A stretch of 9,552 nt of DNA from Vibrio madracius (GTDB lineage Bacteria; Pseudomonadota; Gammaproteobacteria; Enterobacterales; Vibrionaceae): the NCBI GenBank assembly GCA_000695745.1, contig ASHK01000218.1, forward strand, positions 1 through 9,552, given 5' to 3'. Every line of letters starts with the position of its first letter. The stretch's first letter is position 1. The notes below the pieces were generated by a model. That model saw nothing but the letters and a program-made list of their open reading frames with translations. It had not been told where the DNA came from and made no database searches. Made by a program: the position numbers and the translations under genes. Below are positions 1 through 8,244 of this stretch, in pieces.

Positions 1-2138
1 TAAGCGCCTGCCATATCTTTATCGATATTGATTTTCATCGTAGCGGAATCGTAGTTCAGATCCAGCGTGGAATAAACAAACTGAGCGTTCTTCTGAACGT
101 CTGTCCAGATATCTGTTGCGATCGTAAACAAGCTTTCAAAGCTGTTTGGAGTGGTGATAACAAACTGAATCGGAAGACCAGAACCTGCACCAGGCAATTC
201 TGGCATCTGGAATGCAGTTACCGCCATACCAGGTACGTTAGCAACAAGGTTACCGACTCGGTTAGCCACTTCAGCTTGGCTGGCTTCACGTTGGCTCCAA
301 GGAACCATAGAAGCGATACCGAAGGCTTGGTTGGAGTTAGGTACACCAGTAAACACCTGAGCGAATGCCACCTCTGGTTGTTCAGTCAGGATCTTATTGA
401 CGTCGTTCATGGTGTTTTGTAGGTAGTCTAAGTTTGCGTTAGACGGACCAGTACCCATTAACATCACCACGCCTTTATCTTCCGATGGCGCCAGCTCACT
501 TGGAATGAACTTGAACAGCATAGGCAGAGAAGCGAATACGATAACAGCAAAGCCGATGATCACAGGACGATGCTGCATTACCGCACCAAGCATTCTCTCA
601 TAGCGTGATGTCATACCGTCTAGTACGTGATGCACTTTTTGCTCAAAGCGGTTCGGCGTTTCGTTCGCTTTTAGCAGTTTTGAACACATCATCGGTGATA
701 GCGTTAATGCGATGATACCGGATACAAATACCGATCCCGCCAGTGTTAATGCAAACTCCTTGAACAACGAACCCGTGATACCGCCCATCAACGCGATTGG
801 CGCATATACCGCACCCAGCGTTAACGTCATTGCAATTACGGGTACCGCGATTTCACGAGTACCAATAATCGCTGCACGGAATGGGGATTCACCCAGCTTG
901 ATGTGACGGTCGACGTTTTCAAGAACAACGATCGCATCATCTACTACCAGACCGATAGCCAGTACCATGGCTAGCAGTGTCATCAGGTTCCAAGAGAAGC
1001 CGATGGCTTGCATTACCATTGCCACACCGATTAACGATAGTGGGATAGTCACGATAGGGATCAGTACTGCACGGAAAGAGCCTAAGAACAGCGTAATAAC
1101 CACAAGTACGATAAGTGCCGCTTCAATGATGGTTTTAATTACCTCATGAATCGATTCATTGATCGCAACTGTAGAGTCATACATCACGTTCATTTTGATG
1201 TTGCTTGGCAGGTTCTTCTCTAGTTGAGGAAGAAGTTGCAGTACATCGGCAGCAATGTTGATTGGGTTCGCACTAGGGGCTGCGTTGATCGCTGCTACTA
1301 CGGCTTCTTGACCGTTAGCACTTGCTCGGTAAACATCGTGGCTCTTCTCCAACGTGACTTTAGCGATGTCACCTAAGCGAATCACTTGCCCGTCGGTCGA
1401 GCTCACCACAAGGTTTTTCAGCTCTTCAGTGTTGGATACCTGGGTGTCTGCACTACCGTTATACAACACGAATTCACCTGTCGCTTGACCAGTCGCAGAC
1501 TGATAGTTGTTAGCGTTAAGGATATTCATGATGTCGGTAGCCGTCATTTTAAGGGCTGCCATTTTTAATGGATCTAGCCAGACGCGCAGTGCGTACTTCA
1601 TACCACCGTACATGTCGACTTTAGACACGCCGTTGACGGTAAATAACTGTGGGTTAATTACACGCTCTAGGTAGTCAGTAATCTGGCTCGAAACGAGCTC
1701 GTCACTGGTAAAGCCTATATACAGTACCGCTGTCGTTGAGCCTGTAGACATGGTTACCGTCGGATCTTCTGCTTCTTTAGGAAGCTGAGAGCGAACCGAG
1801 TTGGTTTTTGCCAAAATGTCTGAAAGCGCCGCATTCGGGTCAGTATTCAGTTTCATGTTCACAGTGATGGTCGACTGACCAAGAACAGACTGTGAGGTCA
1901 TATAGTCAATATTATCGGCCTGTGCGACGGCTTGCTCCAATGGCTGGGTAATAAAGCCCTGGATTAGGTCGGCACTTGCGCCGTAATAGCTTGTGGTTAC
2001 GGTAACCACGGTATTCGTCATTTCTGGGTATTCACGTACCTGCATTTTGAACACGGCTTGTAGACCAAGCAGTGCTATCAAAAAGCTGATCGATACCGCA
2101 AGAACAGGACGTTTTATGAAAATATCAGTAAAACGCAT
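1..2138 (-). CDS. RND multidrug efflux transporter, inner-membrane subunit (HAE1 family, VexB-like), 3' partial
   Basis: Proton-driven inner-membrane pump of a tripartite efflux complex; with the adjacent adaptor and an outer-membrane TolC-type channel it would export drugs, detergents or bile-type compounds. About 712 codons are open from ATG 2138 to the left edge, starting MRFTDIFIKRPVLAVSISF. HAE1 proteins are about 1,030 residues, so roughly the last 320, with the final transmembrane helices, are missing. An N-terminal transmembrane helix is followed by a porter domain (YYGASADLIQGFITQPLEQA). The TM4 signature GLVVDDAIVVLENV carries the two proton-relay aspartates at D400 and D401, equivalent to AcrB D407/D408. 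The second hydrophobic block begins near residue 521. GGAGG lies 4 nt before the start, and the gap to the adaptor stop is 11 nt, so the two are co-transcribed. The reading frame is consistent at every point checked. The order repressor-adaptor-pump matches V. cholerae vexRAB; other Vibrio use other names, so no symbol is given. Confidence 0.93.
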   Translation of the reverse strand, partial: MRFTDIFIKRPVLAVSISFLIALLGLQAVFKMQVREYPEMTNTVVTVTTSYYGASADLIQGFITQPLEQAVAQADNIDYMTSQSVLGQSTITVNMKLNTDPNAALSDILAKTNSVRSQLPKEAEDPTVTMSTGSTTAVLYIGFTSDELVSSQITDYLERVINPQLFTVNGVSKVDMYGGMKYALRVWLDPLKMAALKMTATDIMNILNANNYQSATGQATGEFVLYNGSADTQVSNTEELKNLVVSSTDGQVIRLGDIAKVTLEKSHDVYRASANGQEAVVAAINAAPSANPINIAADVLQLLPQLEKNLPSNIKMNVMYDSTVAINESIHEVIKTIIEAALIVLVVITLFLGSFRAVLIPIVTIPLSLIGVAMVMQAIGFSWNLMTLLAMVLAIGLVVDDAIVVLENVDRHIKLGESPFRAAIIGTREIAVPVIAMTLTLGAVYAPIALMGGITGSLFKEFALTLAGSVFVSGIIALTLSPMMCSKLLKANETPNRFEQKVHHVLDGMTSRYERMLGAVMQHRPVIIGFAVIVFASLPMLFKFIPSELAPSEDKGVVMLMGTGPSNANLDYLQNTMNDVNKILTEQPEVAFAQVFTGVPNSNQAFGIASMVPWSQREASQAEVANRVGNLVANVPGMAVTAFQMPELPGAGSGLPIQFVITTPNSFESLFTIATDIWTDVQKNAQFVYSTLDLNYDSATMKINIDKDMAGA

Positions 2139-2149
2139 TTTGCCTCCAA

Positions 2150-3255
2150 TTACAGCATCGGTGTCTCAGCCGGTGGTACGGTTGCATCACTCTCTACCAC
2201 TTTGACTTTAACGTCGTTACTTAGACGAACTTGACCAGATGTCACGATGACATCACCAGCTTTCACGCCTTCTAGGATATGAGCAATAGCACCAGTACGT
2301 TCGCCCACTTTTACTACTTGTTGCTTAACGCGCTTCACACCATCAACGTCTTCAACGATATAAACATTGTCGCCGTATAGCGTGAATGTGATAGCCGTTT
2401 GTGGAAGCGTCACTTGGTTTTCAAGTTTAGGTAAGATGATATTCGCTCTTGCAAACATACCACTGCGGAGCTTGCCGTCGTTGTTCGGGATGTCTGCTTG
2501 AACTTGAATCAAACCACTCTGAATGCTGACTGCTGGCTCAATCGCACTGATAGAACCTTTGAACGGCTGATTTGGATAGCATCGACAAAGATATCGACAT
2601 CTTGACCGATAGAGACACGAGAGAAATCAGTTTGAGGTACAGTAAAGCGTAGCTTCATCAAACTAATATCTTCTAGACGAACGATACTGTCGCTTGGTTG
2701 AAGGTATTGGCCAAGGAAAACGTTGCGAATACCAACCACACCGCTAAACGGTGCTTTAATTTCGCGACGATCGATTTGTGCCTTTAGACTTTCGATATCA
2801 GCAGCAAGAGAGTAGTAGCTTGCTTCAGCTTCATCATAAGCCTCTTTTGAAATCGAGCCTTTCTTATATAGCCCTTGGTAGCGCTTATACTTAGCCTCTG
2901 CAGCAGGTAGACGCGCTTCAGAGCTTTTCAGGTTCGCTTTCTCTACGTCAGAATCAAGAGAAACTAAAAGCTGGCCCTTTTCAACTTGAGAGCCAGAAGC
3001 AAAAGAAATGTTACTGATAACACCGCTAGTCTCAGAGGTTAGTGTCACGCCTTGGTTAGGTTCCACAAAACCAATGGCCTCGATGACCGGAACCCAATCA
3101 ACAGGTTTAACCGTTGTTACGGTTACTGGAAACTCAGGCTCCGGGCGGTTTGCTAAATACTCAGCGATTTTCTGTTGTTTAAACAGATTGAAACCTATCA
3201 CGCTGCCAAACAGCAGAACAGCGATAAGTAGCATGAAAAATGTCCACTTTTTCAT
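2150..3255 (-). pseudogene. RND periplasmic adaptor (membrane fusion protein, VexA-like), frameshifted as given
   Basis: Adaptor that links the RND pump to the outer-membrane channel. Restoring one base gives 368 residues, normal for the family. An N-terminal hydrophobic segment (residues 5-22, MLLIAVLLFGSVIGF) has no lipobox cysteine, so it is an uncleaved anchor or signal rather than a lipoprotein signal. A lipoyl-like half (TSETSGVISNISFASGSQVE) comes next, then an alpha-helical hairpin (about residues 100-165) and the second lipoyl half (IKAPFSGVVGIRN), then beta-barrel and C-terminal domains. The frame breaks after A226 (codon 2578-2580). The minus strand reads GAT GCT ATC where GAT GCT TAT CCA AAT restores the frame, so one T is missing. 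The continuing frame (SISAIEPAVSIQSGLIQVQA) runs to the stop at 2150. As given, the product would be 248 residues with an unrelated 22-residue tail. Sequencing error is the likeliest cause. It lies 18 nt after the repressor stop. Confidence 0.88.
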
Positions 3256-3273
3256 TCTAACGAGAACTCCACA

Positions 3274-3854
3274 TTAGTGTTTTATTATTGCATCCCAACT
3301 GGCTTCGATGGCTGCATCCAACGCATCATCATCCAGTTGATATAAACCCAGAGCATGCTTACGGGCAAGCGATACACTTGCTTCTAAGCTTAGTCCAGAA
3401 AGGATTTCATTATCGAGGTTTTTAAAATCCCCTGTTTCTTTCCTTCATTGAATAGGTTGTCAACTTGGGCAAACATTTTCCGTTCTTGTTCCCGAGTTGT
3501 ATAACAATTTTTCGAAGGAATAGAGTCATATTGAGCACGAGTCTTCAATGAATCGATGTTTGACGCGGCGACATGCCAGATATTGAGCCACATTTTTCGG
3601 TATTGCTCTTTAAGCGGTTTGTCCATTTCCACACCAGCTTGAACGGCTTTAGCCATACGTGAAACAACATATAGCCTTAGCTCTTCTAGGAGGTGATCTT
3701 TATCGTCGAAATATCGATAAATCGTGCCAGCTGCAACGCCAGCTTCATTAGCCAGCTTCTGCATTGATACGCCTTGAATCCCTTTTTCGGCCACCATTCT
3801 TTGCGCGGCTTCAAGGATTTGCTGACGCTTATCACTGGTATTCATAGTTGTCAT
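3274..3854 (-). pseudogene. TetR-family transcriptional repressor of the efflux operon (VexR-like), frameshifted near the C-terminus as given
   Basis: Local regulator expected to bind the palindrome at 3872-3889 and release it when a pump substrate binds. The TetR helix-turn-helix is clear: QQILEAAQRMVAEKGIQG, then VSMQKLANEAGVAAGTIYRY and FDDKDHLLEEL. The frame as given stops at 3390, after GILKTSIMKSFLD. If one base is restored in the T run at 3424-3427, or a -1 shift occurs, the frame stays open (NLDNEILSGLSLEASVSLAR) to TAA at 3274-3276. That gives about 190 residues, normal for TetR proteins, and ends 18 nt before the adaptor start. The frame is also open up to an ATG at 3890, but that codon overlaps the promoter -10 box and lies upstream of the expected transcript start. 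The real start is therefore ATG 3854 (GCGGA 5 nt upstream) or ATG 3845. Confidence 0.85.
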
Positions 3855-3871
3855 AGCCATCCGCTGAATAG

Positions 3872-3889
3872 TGAATGAACGTTCATTCA
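3872..3889. promoter_or_regulatory. Probable repressor operator (perfect 18-bp palindrome)
   Basis: TGAATGAACGTTCATTCA is identical to its reverse complement. It begins at the last base of the -10 box of the leftward promoter and covers the predicted transcription start near 3882, the classic position for a TetR-family autorepressor. The TetR gene begins only about 20-30 bp downstream. Binding is inferred from position and symmetry. Confidence 0.7.
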
Positions 3890-3919
3890 TTATAAAACAA
3901 TTGAGGTATATTTACGCAA
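3889..3919 (-). promoter_or_regulatory. Promoter of the repressor-adaptor-pump operon
   Basis: On the minus strand a perfect TATAAT (3889-3894) is preceded by a weak TTGCGT (3914-3919) with a long 19-bp spacer. Transcription would start near 3882, inside the palindromic operator, leaving a leader of about 28-37 nt before the repressor start codon. The strong -10 with a poor -35 is compatible with a repressed or activator-assisted promoter. Confidence 0.6.
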
Positions 3920-4030
3920 CTTATTTTTAATCACTATTCTATAAAAGTTAAAAATCCTACGGAGCGTGGCATTGTCAGCATTAGCAGTCTATTATGTGCG
4001 CGTTACAATTCGTGAGTAGTGAGCACATCA

Positions 4031-6048
4031 ATGAAGCTAAATCCGCAGCAAGATATGGCGGTAAAATACGTCTCTGGTCCATGTCTGGTTCTAGCCGGTG
4101 CTGGGTCAGGCAAAACACGCGTAATAACTAATAAGATAGCGTATCTAGTACAAAGCTGTGGTTATAAGGCGAGAAACATTGCTGCCGTAACATTTACTAA
4201 TAAGGCTGCACGTGAAATGAAAGAACGTGTAGGGCAAACCTTAGGTAAAAACGAGTCTAAAGGTCTTATGGTTTCCACTTTTCATACCATGGGACTCAAC
4301 ATCATACGTCGCGAGTACAAGGCGCTGGGTCTTAAAGCGGGCTTTTCCCTGTTTGATGATCAGGACCAAATGGCGTTGCTTAAGGAGTTGACCGAAAAGC
4401 AGCTCGATGGTGATAAAGATCTGCTGCGTTCATTACTTAGTGCTATTTCTAACTGGAAGAACGACATGTTGACTCCGGAGCAGGTCAAAGGCTCGGCTCG
4501 CTCAGAGCAAGAACAGCTATTTGCTCACTGCTATGAAATGTACCAAGTGCAAATGAAAGCCTATAACGCGCTCGATTTTGATGATTTGATTGCGTTGCCG
4601 GTTATTCTGTTAAAGAGCAATGAAGAAGTCCGCACGCGTTGGCAAAAGAGAATTCAGTATCTGCTGGTCGATGAGTATCAAGACACCAATACCAGCCAAT
4701 ACGAATTGGTTAAACTTCTGGTGGGAGAACGTGCACGATTTACGGTTGTGGGCGACGATGATCAGTCTATCTATTCATGGCGCGGCGCAAAGCCTCAGAA
4801 CCTGATTCTGCTGAATAAAGATTTTCCTAATCTCAAAGTGGTGATGCTAGAGCAGAACTATCGCTCAACCAGTCGTATTTTGCGAGCGGCTAATATCCTG
4901 ATTGCCAACAACCCTCATGTGTTTGAGAAATCGCTATTTTCTGAGATCCCTGATGGCGAAAAACTCAAAGTACTCAAAGCCAAAAATGAAGATCATGAAG
5001 CAGAGCGTGTGACAGGGGAGTTGATTGCGCATCGATTTGTTAATCGAACTGAATATCGCGATTATGCCATCCTATATAGAGGTAACCACCAATCACGGCT
5101 GATTGAAAAGGTATTGATGCAAAACCGTGTGCCTTACAAAATTTCCGGTGGTACTTCATTTTTCGGCCGTGCTGAAATCAAAGACATCATGGCGTACCTG
5201 CGAGTTTTGGTTAATCCAGATGATGACAATGCCTTCTTACGTATTGTTAATACGCCTCGTCGTGAGATTGGCCCTGCAACGTTGGAAAAACTGGTAGTTA
5301 CGCCAATATGCGCGGTAAAAGCTTATTTGAAGCCAGCTTTGAGTTGGGCTTGGAACAGCATTTATCGGGGCGCGGTTTAGAGAACTTACGTCGATTCACT
5401 CAGTGGATCGTAACCATCGCCGATAATGCAGAGCGTGGTAATACCGTTGAAGCGGTGCGTTCGTTGGTGCGTGACATTAATTATGAAGATTGGCTCTACG
5501 AGACCTCTTCCAGTGCAAAAGCCGCAGAAATGCGTATGAAGAACGTGTCTGATCTCTATTCATGGATTGTCGCGGATTTAGAAGGCGATAATTATGATAA
5601 AGAAGAGAAGTCTTTAAAAGAGGTAGTTCAGCGCCTGACGCTTCGAGACATGATGGAGCGCGGTGAAGATGAGGATGACAGTGATGCCGTTCAGCTAATG
5701 ACATTGCATGCCTCGAAAGGCCTTGAGTTCCCTTATGTTTATCTTATCGGCTCTGAAGAAGGCATCTTGCCACACCAAACCAGTATCGATGAAGATAATG
5801 TAGAAGAAGAAAGACGATTAATGTACGTGGGTATTACTCGTGCTCAAAAAGAGCTCACATTTACTATATGTAAAGAGCGAAGACAGTACGGTGAACTGAT
5901 CAAGCCAGAACATAGCCGATTCTTAGATGAACTGCCGTTTGATGACGTCGAATGGGAGCAAGCGAAAAAAGTGGTTTCTGCAGAAGAACGAATGCAAAAA
6001 GGCCAGGCACATATTGCAAATATCCGAGCAATGTTTAATAAGAAATAG
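4031..6048 (+). pseudogene. rep: ATP-dependent DNA helicase Rep, frameshifted as given
   Basis: Superfamily 1A 3'-5' helicase that travels with the replisome, removes proteins ahead of forks and aids restart. With one base restored it is 672 residues, against 673 in E. coli, and aligns with E. coli Rep along its whole length. Motifs: Walker A AGAGSGKT (22-29), Ia [20 protein letters not shown] (214-218, the E. coli Rep position), [16 protein letters not shown] (241-253), IV LEQNYRS (273-279), V TLHASKGLEF (558-567), VI YVGITRAQKEL (599-609). The frame breaks after L421 at 5293-5294: CTG GTA GTT replaces an expected CTG GGT AGT TAC, so a three-G run has lost one G. The 449-residue product as given would lack motifs V and VI and be inactive. 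ATG 4031 is chosen because it aligns with the E. coli start; an in-frame GTG at 4019 would add four residues. A weak promoter may be TTTACG (3911) with TATTCT (3935). Divergent from the efflux operon. Confidence 0.93.
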
Positions 6049-6055
6049 AAGTAAA

Positions 6056-6079
6056 CAAGGGGGCTAATCAGCCCCCTTG
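6056..6079. terminator. Stem-loop between convergent rep and cytochrome c5, probable bidirectional terminator
   Basis: CAAGGGGGCT (6056-6065), loop AATC, AGCCCCCTTG (6070-6079): a perfect 10-bp GC-rich stem with a 4-nt loop. It starts 7 nt after the rep stop and lies 21 nt beyond the cytochrome stop. Neither side has a good T tract, so termination efficiency is uncertain, but the position suits both genes. Confidence 0.75.
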
Positions 6080-6100
6080 TCGATCATTGAGTGGGTGACA

Positions 6101-6514
6101 TTATAGTCCGGCAATCATATGCTCGATAGCATCAACGATTTCTTGATCAGAACAATCCATACAAGAGCCTTTTGCTGGCATTGCGTTGAAGCCATTAATT
6201 GCATGGTCTTTAAGAACGTCTTTACCTTGAGCAATACGAGGTCCCCAATCGGCTGCGTCACCTGTTTTAGGTGCGCCACTAACGCCAATAGAGTGACAGG
6301 CAGTACAGAAGGTGTTGTAAACGGTAGCGCCATCACGTGGGCCTGTAGGTTCAGCAACCACAGGCTCACTACCTGCTAAGTAAACATCACCCACTGGTTT
6401 AATACGCTCTGCGATAGCGTCATATTCTTCTTGGCTCACATCCGCTGCGAAAGAGGCAGTAGAAAAAGTTAGTGCAGCGAACAACACTGTTAAGATTCGA
6501 CGAGACATATCCAT
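6101..6514 (-). CDS. Cytochrome c5, periplasmic monoheme c-type cytochrome
   Basis: Small periplasmic electron carrier, expected to pass electrons between the bc1 complex or other donors and terminal oxidases or reductases. The protein is about 137 residues from ATG 6514. It has a signal peptide (SRRILTVLFAALTFSTASFA, cleavage likely after A23) and one CxxCH heme site, CTACH, at residues 70-74. M112 in AMPAKG is the likely distal heme ligand. Two further cysteines in CMDC are typical of the c5 group, where they form a disulfide. The reading frame is intact. An upstream in-frame ATG at 6565 would add 17 residues before the signal peptide (with a hairpin in that stretch), so 6514 or 6508 is preferred; GTGAG lies 4 nt before 6514. 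The gene stands alone and converges on rep. The specific partner cannot be told from sequence. Confidence 0.9.
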   Translation of the reverse strand: MDMSRRILTVLFAALTFSTASFAADVSQEEYDAIAERIKPVGDVYLAGSEPVVAEPTGPRDGATVYNTFCTACHSIGVSGAPKTGDAADWGPRIAQGKDVLKDHAINGFNAMPAKGSCMDCSDQEIVDAIEHMIAGL

Positions 6515-6540
6515 TAAACTCACTTTACTATCCAACAAGG

Positions 6541-6560
6541 TAGCAAGTCGGTGCTTGCTA
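6541..6560 (-). other. Hairpin in the cytochrome c5 5' leader
   Basis: TAGCAAG (6541-6547) and CTTGCTA (6554-6560) form a perfect 7-bp inverted repeat around a 6-nt loop, about 27 nt upstream of the preferred start codon. It would lie in the mRNA leader if transcription starts near 6620. A role in stability or translation control is possible but unproven. Confidence 0.4.
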
Positions 6561-6601
6561 TTCATTTATACGATTTTATTCTGCTTGCTGACTTAACGAC
6601 T

Positions 6602-6632
6602 GTTAAATCAATGTAAACATTGGGTGATTATA
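6602..6632 (-). promoter_or_regulatory. Possible cytochrome c5 promoter -10 with ArcA-like direct repeats
   Basis: A minus-strand TATAAT lies at 6627-6632, with only a poor -35 match at 17 bp (TTTATT, 6650-6655). Just downstream of it in the transcript direction, the plus strand reads GTTAAATCAATGTAA (6602-6616). This matches 12 of 15 positions of the E. coli ArcA-box consensus GTTAATTAAATGTTA as I know it. A third, weaker repeat (GTGAT, 6624) continues the 11-bp phase into the -10 box. Such a site would suit redox repression of a respiratory cytochrome. The promoter is moderately supported; the ArcA assignment is inference. Confidence 0.35.
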
Positions 6633-6760
6633 TCCTGTTAACTTGTTGCAATAAACCACAACTTTTCAGCTTCACGGGGTGAATCACATCGTAAAGCGAC
6701 TATTTATTGCTTCAAAGTGCTGAAAAAGACAACAAACGAGAAAAAAAGTTGAAAAAGTAC

Positions 6761-6796
6761 TTTACGACATAGTGTGATATACGTATTATTCCCATC
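6761..6796 (+). promoter_or_regulatory. tRNA operon promoter with GC-rich discriminator
   Basis: TTTACG (6761-6766), a 17-bp spacer and TATTAT (6784-6789, 5 of 6 to consensus) are followed by TCCCATC before the likely start near 6796. The C-rich discriminator is typical of stable-RNA promoters under stringent (ppGpp) control. A-rich runs at 6722-6757 could act as an UP element. The leader to the first tRNA would be about 14 nt. Confidence 0.65.
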
Positions 6797-6810
6797 CGCC
6801 GATAGGGCAT

Positions 6811-6887
<77 letters not shown>

Positions 6888-6915
6888 TACGGATAAAATA
6901 TTGGCAAAACATAAT

Positions 6916-6992
6916 GGTGGCTATAGCTCAGTTGGTAGAGCCCTGGATTGTGATTCCGGTGGTCGCGAGTTCGAATCTCGTTAGCCACCCCA
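6916..6992 (+). tRNA. tRNA-His (anticodon GTG), copy 1
   Basis: 77 nt including the extra 5' G(-1) that histidyl-tRNA synthetase requires; it pairs with C73 before the encoded CCA. The anticodon loop TTGTGAT lies between CTGGA and TCCGG (one G-U type or mismatched pair at the base of the stem), giving GTG. Corresponds to E. coli hisR. Identical to copy 2 at 7181. Confidence 0.96.
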
Positions 6993-7060
6993 TTATTTCG
7001 GTGACTTCGGTTTCCAGTTTTGATTTAATCGAAACGAAAACGTTCTGAAAAGAACATTGT

Positions 7061-7137
<77 letters not shown>

Positions 7138-7180
7138 CTATTTCAGTTATCGTTGTCAACGGTAACAAAACAAAATTTGT

Positions 7181-7257
7181 GGTGGCTATAGCTCAGTTGG
7201 TAGAGCCCTGGATTGTGATTCCGGTGGTCGCGAGTTCGAATCTCGTTAGCCACCCCA
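7181..7257 (+). tRNA. tRNA-His (anticodon GTG), copy 2
   Basis: Identical in all 77 positions to the first tRNA-His, including G(-1), the anticodon GTG and the encoded CCA. Second half of a duplicated His-Pro unit. Confidence 0.96.
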
Positions 7258-7313
7258 TTTATTTTGGTAGTAACTTGCTTCCTTTTACGAAAAGACTCGT
7301 AATAAAACATCGT

Positions 7314-7390
<77 letters not shown>

Positions 7391-7396
7391 CCATTT

Positions 7397-7425
7397 AAGG
7401 CCTTGTCGAAAGACAAGGCCTTTTT
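7397..7425 (+). terminator. Rho-independent terminator of the tRNA operon
   Basis: AAGGCCTTGTC (7397-7407), GAAA tetraloop, GACAAGGCCTT (7412-7422), then further T residues. The perfect 11-bp stem with a stabilising GAAA loop and T tract lies directly after the last tRNA. Confidence 0.95.
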
Positions 7426-8112
7426 CGTTGTTGCTTAATAGTCGCTTGTTGCCACTCCAATGTATTGAGAGTCGATATGCCAGCTGCTGCGAATCCTTTC
7501 ATTACTCCCTCGCATGACTACAACTCTCTTGGCTCTAGATTATCGATATAGCGGCCTGAATGGATTGTTGATACGGTAGAAACCAGAACTGTGGACAAGA
7601 TCGCAGTGAAAGCGCAGTTTTACCCGTTAAAACGGTGTATTTTTATTAAGATTACTCACCTAAGAAGCCAAAATAATCACACTCATATCTAGTGAATAAC
7701 ATTTCTGAGATTATCTTTAGATGGGAAATGGAGGTTAACTCTGTAATTGCTCTCAAAGCTAGTGATTTATCTAATCGTCCCACTCTTTGAATTACTCAAT
7801 TGGAGATAGATTAAAATACTGTGTAATTAATTTATCTTAGCTCTAACAAGGCCAAATGTGATTAAGATCTAGAGTTTGGTGCTGAACTCTGTCATGTTAC
7901 AAAATTTATGTTTCTATAGTGTTAAATTGTCTTAAGCATAACTATGCGCAATGTATTAGTCATAAATATTGTCGATAACGTGATCTGCGGCGTTTTATCT
8001 TCGTTATCTGGCACGAATTTCTGAGTGTACATCAACTTTTTGACTCAATATTGCCACTACTATATGTAATTAAACTGCATATATATTTATTTATGCTGCT
8101 TTAGATTTGCTC

Positions 8113-8124
8113 AAATTCGAATTT
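8113..8124. promoter_or_regulatory. Perfect 12-bp AT-rich palindrome, possible operator
   Basis: AAATTCGAATTT is self-complementary and lies about 140 bp upstream of the ABC start codon in an AT-rich stretch. The location would suit a regulator-binding site, but short AT palindromes also arise by chance in such sequence. Confidence 0.25.
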
Positions 8125-8185
8125 TTATCCTATTTTTGTTGCTTTTCTGTGAAAGATTTGCCAAATTGATGCCCTTATAAATAGT

Positions 8186-8244
8186 CAGCAGAAAATGCTG
8201 CCTAAGAATGGATTCAATTTTTCAGACAGGGGCAGAAAGCTGCC
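8186..8244 (+). promoter_or_regulatory. Two hairpins with alternative pairing in the ABC gene leader
   Basis: Hairpin 1 is CAGCA/TGCTG (8186-8190, 8196-8200) with a 5-nt loop. Hairpin 2 is GGCAG/CTGCC (8231-8235, 8240-8244) with a 4-nt loop, ending 8 nt before the ribosome binding site. CTGCC also occurs at 8198-8202 and can pair with GGCAG 8231-8235, so the two hairpins can be replaced by one long-range stem. This layout would allow leader-based control; it matches no riboswitch class I recognise. Confidence 0.35.

Noticed and set aside
712..2205. Several plus-strand frames of 60-70 codons
   Set aside because: All lie antisense to the RND transporter or the adaptor end, which have clear family motifs; none has recognisable domains.
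6115..6379. Overlapping 84- and 86-codon frames in the cytochrome region
   Set aside because: They are out-of-frame or antisense to cytochrome c5, which has an intact signal peptide and CTACH heme site.
7490..7500. GAATCCTTTC match to the T arm of tRNA-Arg, as a possible attachment-site remnant
   Set aside because: The 10-base identity does not extend into the tRNA 3' end, and no integrase or second copy is present.
7624..7650. CCGTTAAAACGG followed by a T-rich stretch as a second terminator
   Set aside because: The stem is only five base pairs with a two-base centre, and the strong tRNA terminator already precedes it.
7854..7870. AAATGTGA as a CRP site upstream of the ABC gene
   Set aside because: The left half is perfect, but the right half (TCTAGAGT) does not match TCACATTT, and it lies about 400 bp from the gene.
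8002..8025. TGGCAC as a sigma-54 promoter element
   Set aside because: The expected GC of the -12 element is absent at the right distance.
8158..8181. TTGCCA with TTATAA as a sigma-70 promoter for the ABC gene
   Set aside because: The spacer is only about 11 bp, too short for sigma-70.
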